DNA of 15,454 bases from Isohypsibius dastychi (lineage: Eukaryota > Tardigrada > Eutardigrada > Parachela > Isohypsibiidae). A program made the translations under genes and the position numbers. Location of the stretch: contig JAQIWT010000760.1 in the NCBI GenBank assembly GCA_034696485.1, positions 1-15,454 on the forward strand, written 5' to 3'. The first letter of the stretch is position 1; each line of letters begins with the position of its first letter. This document shows positions 8,658 through 15,454 of this stretch, in pieces. The notes under the pieces were generated by a model. The model had not been told where the DNA came from, did no database searches, and saw only the letters and a list, made by a program, of their open reading frames with translations.

Positions 8658-10048
8658 AATTACTGTAACTGATACAATCACAATAAAATCAGACTAACTA
8701 CATGGAACATACCAGAACGTCCTTGGAATTTTTCCGAAATCTAAATCCAAAGATCCGATGTTTTATCAGTCAGCATATAATCGTCAAGTTTTATTTTCCA
8801 CAAAACATGGTTTTTTTCAACCAAATCAATACGATTTTCTCTCTCTTCAGCTGTCCATTGAGACTGATGAGGTCTAACAACAAAAGATGGCAGAGGGGCA
8901 GTCAGATCTTTAAACAAACCAAATCCTCCAGACTTGGTACCAGATTAACCAAGATAAACCAAAGTATTTCAATTTGACGCACATTCTACGGGGAGATCAT
9001 GATGAACAAACCAGGATCTGAACGGTTCCTGTATCCATTCTGCAGCGATATCGCAGGAAATAGGATTCGTTCTATTTGCAGCGATTTCGTTTGAAATCGT
9101 TACAACGGTTATCGCTGAATACAATTTTAGTATTTCGGCGATAATGACGTACGTAGTGGCGCGAAATCGCTCACCAATTATAAACAGGTTAGCGAAAAGA
9201 AACATTGTTGCTGTTATTGCTATTAAAGCGCAAGATTGCGATTTGGACTAAAACTGGGCCTTAACAGGGCCTTAAGAGACTCAATGCAACCGATCGTACT
9301 GATTATTGTCGGAAACTATTATAAGCACACCATCCAGTTGAGATTAAGAATACAGCCCGTGAACCACTTCAACGGTGTATACCCAACTTCTTCTGATAGT
9401 TCTGTAGCCTGGCTCGAACATACAGTATTCGCCTTCAATCGCAATTTCGAATCAGGCGGGACGTCTTTCGCACGCCATTTGTCGCCTCTGCTGATTGGAT
9501 AATAGTGATCCGCTTTCCGACTTCAGAAAATAAATTAATGCGTCTTTGATGCAATGTGATATAAATTCAGTTATGATTAACTTTAGTTACGGTAACTTCA
9601 GTTATGATTGTTCCAGTCACGAATTGTCCGCCCTCTCCACCTCGGTTGTTCACAGGAAAAACGTCGAACGAGCAAGCTGGGTGACTGGTCAAAGCAGTCA
9701 CAATAGTTCATGTAATGTATCATCGAAATTGTAGAAGTTGTTGTCTTGGCTAATGTGAAAACCATGAGAAAAGTACCAATTCGACCGAGTTGTACGAATA
9801 CGAGTAAGAGTAGTTTGTCAAGTTGTTACTATTTTGGCAGAAATGATTCTCCATGTTGCAGTGTAAAGTTCACCATGGATGACAATTACACTTGTTGAAT
9901 AGCTTCAAATAAGAATCTTTCTCATGGCCCAAATCTCTGCGATCTTTGAAGAAAATATGATTGGTTGTCAAACAACACGACATTTTTTACGGGCGTAATT
10001 GTGACAAGAAACGAAACGTGGCCTGTTTGGAAAGCACCGTGTTTCCAT
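8658..10048. other. Intergenic stretch, no gene seen
   Basis: Open frames up to 91 codons on both strands carry no recognisable domain. A cluster of GCGAT/ATCGC motifs at 9042-9175 and a short repeat CTTCAGTTATGATT near 9565-9610 are the only structures noticed. The 3' end of the serpin transcript should fall in the last few hundred bases, but I see no perfect AATAAA there on the minus strand. Confidence 0.45.
9042..9175. repeat. Cluster of GCGAT / ATCGC motifs with inverted ends
   Basis: GCAGCGATATCGC at the left faces GCGAAATCGCTCACC at the right. Between them are GCGATTTCG, GAAATCG, TATCGCTG and GGCGATA. The layout recalls the foldback arrays, but the arms do not align beyond the motif, and no target duplication touches the ends. 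Confidence 0.35.
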
Positions 10049-13000
10049 TCACGGGTGTTCTAATCTTCCTTGGAAAATAAGCACTCCACTTGTATTGTCC
10101 CGTACCACGAAGAGAAATGGATGGTCAACCCTAAAGGGCAGGTAGGGTAACGCACTGGCCCGCGAAACCGAGAAAAAGGTGGATGCGCTTGCTTCGGTTC
10201 CATTCTCGTTCACATCTGTTGAGAAAAATTTTGTTTTTTGATTCTTCGTTTTTTCGTCATTATACCTATGAAGCTCTTGTGTAGCATCTGATCGACACGC
10301 AGGTCTCCGTCCGTCGAAATACCTCGAAGATTATCAGACGCTTCGAATAATTTCTTCACTCCGCTGTGTTCTAAACATGTTTTCATGTTAACGGAAGTTC
10401 CAAATTTGAATCTCGGCAATGACAATTCAATGCTTGTACGTCGTGCAGTTGCCGTCAATCTTCGGAAAAGGGTCGGTTCGAGTATACTTTCGAGGCGCTG
10501 CAGCCCGTCAGTTCGCTTTGGCAGCAAAATGGCGAAGTAATAAGAAGGATCAGAGTAAGGGATTTCAATATAATCAAAATCGTTTTCCACATCTGCCGTG
10601 TACCGATATCTAAGGATTGTTGTATAATTGATAATGAATACCACGTTTGCTCGTGAATCTGCCATTAAGCATCGAAATCAGCTAATCGCTCTGCCAACTG
10701 AGAAGAAGAATTATGTTGGCATCAGATCGCTTATAACTTTGGTGGTTTGCAAATTCTTTCAAACTCTTTTGCTGATTCTTATACGGAACAGAATGAGCCA
10801 TTTTGATGGTACAGGACTGGAAACAAGTTATCAACAAGTGTTGCCGTCAAAATAATGGACTTGTCGACTGTTGACTCAACAGATCAACAATTCTGCCGAC
10901 AGCGAAAGCCGGCAAAATTGTGAGCTTGTGGAATGTAAACACTTCTTTCAGAGGCAGATAGGAAGTCCACAATTTTGCCGAACGCGAAAGACTACGGAAA
11001 ATCTATGGGCATCCACTCAGTCTATGGCGAAATTGCTGACTTTCTGTCTGCATTTGGCAAAAATGTGTACTTTGTCTTTGGCTCTGGAAAAACTGTGAAC
11101 ATTCCAAAAGTCCACAATTTTGCCAGCAAATCTGTTGGCAGAATTGTTGACATGTAGAGTCACCAGTCAACAAGTCCACAATTTTGACGGCCAGATGCGT
11201 GGAGAACAGGAACAAGATGCCAAAAACAACTATTTCTACCGTGCTCGCGTAGGGCGTAAATGGTATGCCCATTTTAATCGCTCAAGCGAATGTGATGTTC
11301 TGGCTGCATACTGTCAATTTGAATTTTAAGAGTTTGAGATTTCACATGTAGTCGCACCGAAGCAGGCTCCATGGTGAGGGCATTGAAAGGTTCTTACTGT
11401 TACCAAAGATTCCAAAGGCAGTGTTCCAAAATATAAGGTCTTATGATATTCATCCAATGAAGCTTTCTGGAGATGAGAACGAAAACAGAAAGAAGAAATC
11501 TCATCCGCATACAATTTCAAATTCACAGCATGCAGGCGACACATGACATCCGGTTGAGCTATCGGAATGGGCTTACCACCTATGCGGATCGTGCTTCGGG
11601 AACTCCTTTTTTCGGAGTGGCCATTTTCGAGGTATAGCTTTAAAAGTCCCGACAACTGGGAGTCCCGAGCTATCGCAGTGCCAAATTTGGAGTGAAATAT
11701 TTCGGAGTGTCCACTATTCGAGCAAGCCCACCGATCTTTGGGAGTGAGCCTCATAACTACCTACTGTACCTGTACTGTCTCGATGCTAACGGACACTTTT
11801 TGGACCGTGGTGGTAATTTACCACTGGGGCAACCAGCAACCGTATGGTGGTACCCTGACTAAGTAAGGTAAAATGACCGGGGGTGAATTACCACCGGGGT
11901 TATGAATGTGTCCGTTAGCATCGAGATAGCATCGAGACAAACTGATATTTTTCCGGAAGTTTCCGGGACATTCTCTCTTTGAAAAAAGTTTGTTCCTTGA
12001 TTCAAAAAAATCAATTGTTTGTTTTTTCGATACTCCGAAGAGTCCTCAGTCCGAGATTCCGGCCACTCCCAAAATGCCTCTCCGAAAAACTCTCACTCCC
12101 AGACCTCGGACTTCGAGGATGTTCTCACTCCGAAAATGGCACTCCCAAAAATCCGACTCCGAAAGCACGGGATTCCTACCACCTACGTTCTACCCGATCA
12201 TGATAGAAAACAGTTGTTTTTTCCATTTTGTTCCTGTTCTCAACTCTAATCATTCATTCTCAATCCTTTACTGTAAAATTTGCTCATGTTTTCTGTACAC
12301 AAATGTGCAAGAGAATTCCAGAGGACTGAATACCACCAGACTTACTGTATTAGCGATCTAATGCCAAAATAATTCATTCTCTCCAGTATGTGGTTAGCTG
12401 CTTCCGATGCTTGAAAATTCCACGAGCCAACGGGTAATTTATCATTCCCCATATAGTTCACCGATACCTGTTACGTTGAGTCATATAGTCAACATCTTTC
12501 TCCGCTCCAACGCGAGTAGCAAACTTTCCACTGACAATAGTCTTGAAAGGATCCAGCCAAGAGGCCTTGAAGTGTACACCCCCCACAAAGACGAGCTTCG
12601 TTGACGTAGTTATCGCTCCCTCTGGAACGACGTCTGAAACCTTACCCTCAGTTTGTTGTGAAATCCACTGGTTGATGCGTTTCTGTGATTCATCTGGGTT
12701 CTTAGAAAAATTCGCCGACTCCATCGTCACAAGAAAACTGTTCTTCAGCTGAACGGAATAGTCATTTTCAATCTTCATTTCGTCCGAGAAGAAGATCCCG
12801 TGTGAACTCTTTAGTGATGATGAAGCAGATGGTTTTGCGAGTTTTGCTGTGTACTTTGATAGTTCTGTTCGCACCTGTGCTTCAAAACGCGTGTCGTTTT
12901 CCGTATGATCGGATATAAGCTGATTCAATTCCGATCTGGTTTGACCTTTCGCGCCCAGGAAGATTATATAGGCTGTAATCAGTAAGTTAATAGGAGAAAT

Positions 13001-13084
13001 CAGTATGTTCCCATCCGCGTAAATTTCTGCAGTCATCGAGTAGAAATTGCCTGATGAAAATTCTGACACAACATTCAGTGCCAT
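10049..13084 (-). CDS. Serpin, three exons, complete
   Basis: The exons are 13084-12468, 10609-10266 and 10215-10049. They join in phase to 375 residues, the usual serpin size. Exon 1 has GNILISPINLL, LGAKGQT and INQWISQQTEGKVSDVVP, then KLVFVGGVHFKASW. Exon 2 has IEIPYSDPSYYFAILLP, SLPRFKFGTS and LHKSFI. Exon 3 has the hinge ENGTEASAST (324-333), reactive loop FFSVSRASALPYLPF, then VDHPFLFVVRD and the C-terminal GRLEHP. Small residues throughout the hinge indicate an inhibitory serpin. Counting from the hinge puts P1 at Ala340 or the adjacent Arg339; if it is Arg, trypsin-like proteases would be targets. There is no signal peptide from the first Met, which follows an in-frame TAA, so it is probably intracellular unless an upstream exon exists. 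The middle intron holds several transposons; the last is 50 bases. Confidence 0.92.
10216..10265 (-). other. 50-base serpin intron before the reactive-loop exon
   Basis: It begins GTATAATG and ends TTTTTCTCAACAG, and splits the codon for Asp321 after its first base. Reading through it instead gives 17 foreign residues and a stop, so splicing is needed for the reactive loop. Confidence 0.85.
10843..11191. mobile_element. Foldback element D, two facing arms
   Basis: The left arm from 10843 and the reversed right arm from 11191 align for at least 140 bases at roughly 75-80 percent identity. Both start GCCGTCAAAAT, followed by TCAACAATTCTGCC and GGCAAAATTGTG. The unit GGCAAAATTGTGGAC, in either orientation, recurs at 10846, 10885, 10911, 10965, 11026, 11056, 11086, 11110, 11137 and 11174. 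The arms nearly meet in the middle. Weak pairing extends outward to 10827 and 11207, where ggaaacaag and ggaacaag flank it as a possible decayed target duplication. No coding content. Confidence 0.8.
11574..12185. mobile_element. Foldback-like element C with 9-base target duplication
   Basis: The element is 11583-12176 (594 bases), flanked by TACCACCTA at 11574-11582 and 12177-12185. Each end has a 12-base cap ending GTGC, then units of type TTTCGGAGTG or TTTGGGAGTG from base 13. On the left, units start near 11595, 11610, 11625, 11639, 11655, 11671, 11685, 11700, 11715 and 11737. The right arm (about 12030-12164) carries the inverse (CACTCCGAAA, CACTCCCAAA) with steps of 14-17 bases. A MITE of about 169 bases sits in its core, so C without it would be about 425 bases. 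C lies in the serpin intron. Confidence 0.9.
11771..11939. mobile_element. MITE copy 1, nested in element C
   Basis: The ends pair as TGTCTCGATGCTAACGGACAC and its complement. The core contains GTGGTGGTAATTTACCACTG and GGGGGTGAATTACCACC. It is closely similar to the copy at 14778-14942. Its right end is altered: GCATCGAGA is duplicated and the outer bases CAGTACAG are missing. Insertion inside C shows that it arrived after C. No coding content. Confidence 0.85.
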
Positions 13085-13595
13085 TATCGCAACGTTCGAG
13101 GTTTTCCCGAATTATCAATATTCAATAGCCAGTCAGGTCATTATATTGTATACGTCCGACGAACGCTTCGGGCCGCAGTGCACATAGTAGTAGGCTTGTG
13201 ACGTCAATCAGAACTGTTGCAATCGTCGATTTCAGTGCATCACTCTCCGACAGCACCGCGCAACGAAGGAAGTAATATTACATCGAGCAATGCTCGGGTG
13301 GCAGTTAATTACTGATCTGTTTACCCCACAAGCAGAATACCTTCAATACATATACATACAGATTACTGCCCATTCTACGAACAAAGTTGCTGTGCAACTG
13401 CTCAGAGAATAAAGCTTTTCATTCAGGTTTTCTTTCCAGCATTATGGTTTGTTCAGGTGTGCATTTCAGAAAGCCGTAAAATTTTTCGAGCGGTAATAAG
13501 TCATTTTTCATTACCCATATCATACGCACCACTTGATACTAACTCATAATCAAGCTCGGCAAAGTGTCAATCCAGCAGCAGCTAAAACGATCAAG
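13085..13595. other. Region between the serpin and the + strand peptide gene
   Basis: No coding frame is supported. A perfect cAMP-response-type palindrome TGACGTCA lies at 13199-13206. A TATA-like stretch (GTATACAATATAATG on the minus strand, about 13140-13153) lies 55-70 bases before the serpin Met. Both are plausible serpin promoter parts but are only motif matches. Confidence 0.35.
13199..13206. promoter_or_regulatory. TGACGTCA palindrome upstream of the serpin
   Basis: An exact CRE consensus, 115 bases before the serpin start codon. CREB/ATF-type factors bind this sequence in animals; activity here is inference. Confidence 0.35.
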
Positions 13596-13896
13596 ATGAA
13601 ATTGAACGACCAGGCAGAGAACCACGCTAGTAACAAAGTAAGTTGATCATTATTCGATTATGTCATGGACATGGCGTGTTTGTTGACTTTGTTCTGGTAC
13701 GTTGATACCTAAAACGGATGGTTATCCGCTGCGCAACAGTTGGAAACAGCCCCTTTCATTGCTCTAATAATGGCAACAGGTTATTGAATTCGATCGTCTG
13801 ATAACTGGGACTTTATTTTCTTTGTGGGATATGGAATTTTCTAATAAGATTATGATGAGATTCATCAGAAAAATGAAAGAACGAATCGACTACTAG
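13596..13896 (+). CDS. Possible two-exon small peptide gene
   Basis: ATG at 13596 opens MKLNDQAENHASNK and runs directly into a donor GTAAGT at 13638. An acceptor GGCAACAG ends at 13779, and the next frame continues in phase as VIEFDRLITGTLFSLWDMEF and then a basic helix-like RFIRKMKERIDY to TAG at 13894-13896, giving 52 residues. The donor is strong, and the joined frame looks protein-like, but the peptide matches nothing I know. Later exons may exist if the TAG is not the true end. It could be chance. Confidence 0.3.
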
Positions 13897-14158
13897 AAAA
13901 TCTCTCCATAGTGCGCCATCAATAACTTAAAATAATTGGAACCGCGGTGAGTTATGAAACGTATCGACGATCTTTGGCGAATCTGTTGGATGATGAGCTT
14001 GCTCTCATCAGATGTGGCTTTCTGACTACGGGCCACTCGCAGTGAGGTTTATCAGCGTTTATGCGGTGCTGTTATCGCCTCCACCAGGTGAAATGTGTCG
14101 AGCTGCATGTTCTGGCATGGCTGGCTAAATGGACCAGCTGAGGTGTCTGCGGGGTGAG
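13897..14158. other. Unassigned spacer
   Basis: No gene, RNA gene or repeat recognised. Confidence 0.4.
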
Positions 14159-14777
14159 TTATGGCCATTCTGGGTTCCCGAACTGCTTGTGCTGTTGTGT
14201 GCTTCTGCCAGATGCACGCTATGTAGCTAGTCGCGCAAGAGCAGTAACAAAAGATTGACCCCATGCAACACAATACACGATGATCCAGAGAGACAGAGAG
14301 GAGCCCTAAACAGAAATTTCTTCACTGCTCACTCGACAGAAACCTGTGCTAAATGGAACAAGAAATACTGGATAAAATATGTAGCTTAAAGCAGCCAAAC
14401 AATCCTGAGGGAGTCAGAATTCCAAGTCTTCCTTTTTTTAAGCACTGCATGATTGATGAGCGACACAAACAACCACCAACCATTGTTTCGGTCTTTCAAA
14501 ATTCAAATTTCTATATTTTGGTTCTAGCAGGATTGTCTGGCTGCTTCGAGCTACATACTTCATCAAACATTTTCTGTAAAATCTAGCACAGATCTTTGTC
14601 GAGTGAGCAGTAAACAAGTTTCTATTAACGGCCCCTCTCTGCATCTCTGAATGACCGTGCACTGCCTTACATGAGGTCATTCTCTAGCTGCCGCGCATGT
14701 GCGGCTAGCCACACGGCTTGCAACTAGTGCAGAGGCAAACAACGACCCAAACAATTCGGGAACCCAAAATAATCATA
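14159..14777. repeat. Long inverted repeat, arms of about 250 bases
   Basis: The left arm (14159-14407) and right arm (14528-14777) are reverse complements at roughly 75 percent identity with few gaps, around a loop of about 120 bases. Matching blocks include TGGGTTCCCGAA at the outside, ACTGCTCACTCGACA in the middle and AGCAGCCARACAATCCTG at the inside. No coding frame is supported, and no clear target duplication is seen. It is either an old foldback element or an inverted duplication. A transcript would fold into a long hairpin. Frames such as 14353-14586 fall inside it and are not likely genes. Confidence 0.8.
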
Positions 14778-14942
14778 CTGTACTGTCTCGATGCTTGTAG
14801 CCACTTTTTTGACCGTGGTGGTAATTTACCACTGGGGCAACCAGCCACCGTATGGTGGTATCCTGATTAAGTAAGGTAAAATGGCCGGGGGTGAATTACC
14901 ACCAGGGTTATAAAAGTGTCCGTTAGCATCGAGACAGTACAG
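14778..14942. mobile_element. MITE copy 2, TA target site
   Basis: 165 bases with ends CTGTACTGTCTCGATGC and GCATCGAGACAGTACAG, flanked by TA at 14776-14777 and 14943-14944. The core is nearly the same as copy 1 at 11771-11939. The TA duplication fits the Tc1/mariner superfamily, though the palindromic TAC ends leave some doubt. It sits at the outer edge of the right arm of the long inverted repeat. Confidence 0.85.
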
Positions 14943-14944
14943 TA

Positions 14945-15166
14945 CATCATAAAACCACGAAACGAAAAATGTTTACGAAAGACATATCATAGAATGAACC
15001 GCATTGTTTTGAAGCTCTTTCGTACCGTTTTCTCGCGATGGAGAATGATGGGATTCTGGACCTTTCCAGTTCCTCACAGACAATTGAACTGCACTGGGTG
15101 TACCTTCCCGCATTCGGAGGAATTTCGATATACTTTTGAACACTTGGAAATCCCACAAGCCGTTGA
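14945..15166 (+). other. Possible coding remnant, frames interrupted
   Basis: In the frame of the downstream open stretch, MENDGILDLSSSSQTIELHW begins at 15038 and ends at TGA after GGISIYF. A different + frame (14916-15326) then reads FEHLEIPQAVDRKYADAEA. Both read like protein, so a frameshifted remnant is possible. No family recognised. Confidence 0.2.
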
Positions 15167-15454
15167 CAGAAAATATGCGGACGCCGAGGCAGTTTTGGCC
15201 TTGGTGCAACAGCCCACGGTGTTTTCGGCAATGCACCGCCAACACAAAGCCAGATTGATTTTTACGGGGTCGATTTCGATGGGCCGACACCAGCAAACAA
15301 TGATGATATTACCGCTGCTCACTTAGATGACTTTTTTCCACCTTTTCAAGCAAAACTCGCGGTTCTCCATGGCGCAGTACCAGTAAAGACAACAAGTCTG
15401 GACACTGCTGGGATTTGCGTAAAACTCTGGACACCCCCATTTTTTTGGTCTGAC
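15167..15454 (+). CDS. Open frame running off the window, unknown
   Basis: 96 codons without a stop, from just after TGA at 15164 to the window end. No internal Met is needed if it is an exon. It includes SQIDFYGVDFDGPTP, then DDITAAHLDDFFPPFQAKL and VLHGAVPVKTTSLDTAG. The composition is protein-like, but I recognise no domain. The continuation lies outside the window. Confidence 0.3.

Larger units (their letters stand above)
10610..12467 (-). other. 1858-base serpin intron carrying transposons
   Basis: The donor GTATCG follows MTQRNR and the acceptor is CCTTAG. Joining gives MTQRNRYRYTADVENDF, which runs correctly through the serpin core. Inside are foldback element D (10843-11191), foldback element C (11583-12176) and a MITE nested in C. 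A 142-codon minus frame at 11326-11754 straddles the left end of C and is probably incidental. Confidence 0.85.

Noticed and set aside
10419-10613. A 64-codon + frame opposite serpin exon 2
   Set aside because: It is antisense to well-supported serpin coding sequence.
11326-11754. A 142-codon minus-strand frame inside the serpin intron
   Set aside because: It runs across the left end of foldback element C, so half of it is transposon array and half is intron. No domain was recognised.
11979-12361. Three overlapping + frames of 74-123 codons rich in Ser, Pro and Arg
   Set aside because: Most of their coding sequence is the right arm of foldback element C (repeated CACTCCGAAA).
14353-14586. 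A 77-codon + frame
   Set aside because: It lies inside the inner arms and loop of the long inverted repeat and has no recognisable domain.

Overview
The window looks like nuclear DNA from an invertebrate animal. The coding exons are short, are interrupted by very small GT-AG introns (50 to 142 bases where I can place both ends), and lie in sequence crowded with small DNA transposons. The genes seen are a serpin, a secreted leucine-rich-repeat protein with a Thr-rich linker, and a small secreted Cys-containing protein. A tardigrade would fit, but nothing here fixes the phylum.

Layout. 1-100: edge of a short-motif array. 101-1259: mostly unassigned, with one possible serine-protease-like exon fragment. 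1260-1959: foldback element A. 2296-3333 (-): secreted leucine-rich-repeat protein. 3814-4016: G-rich hAT-like MITE. 4043-4561 (-): two-exon secreted protein with a TATA box upstream. 5260-5794: foldback element B. 7144-8657 (+): broken PIF/Harbinger transposase. 8658-10048: intergenic. 10049-13084 (-): complete three-exon serpin (375 residues). Its 1858-base second-exon-side intron holds foldback element D and foldback element C, and C itself contains a nested MITE. 13596-13896 (+): possible two-exon small peptide gene. 14159-14777: long inverted repeat. 14778-14942: second copy of the nested MITE. 15167-15454: open frame running off the window.

The most interesting content is the set of foldback-like elements. 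A, B and C each have a perfect 9-base target duplication touching the predicted ends. Each has a 12-base terminal cap followed by an inward-facing array of short units, inverted at the other end. The unit sequence is specific to each element: TCACGACC in A, TTTCGTAGTC in B, TTTCGGAGTG in C. In B and C the units recur every 15-16 bases (about one and a half helical turns), and in all four of their ends unit 1 begins at base 13. D is a related foldback without a clean target duplication, and the array at the window's left edge may be the end of another. No transposase that could move them is encoded here.

The genes do not form a pathway. The serpin is structurally complete and likely functional, with its reactive loop on the last exon. 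The Harbinger copy is dead. The rest is intergenic DNA or transposon remnants.
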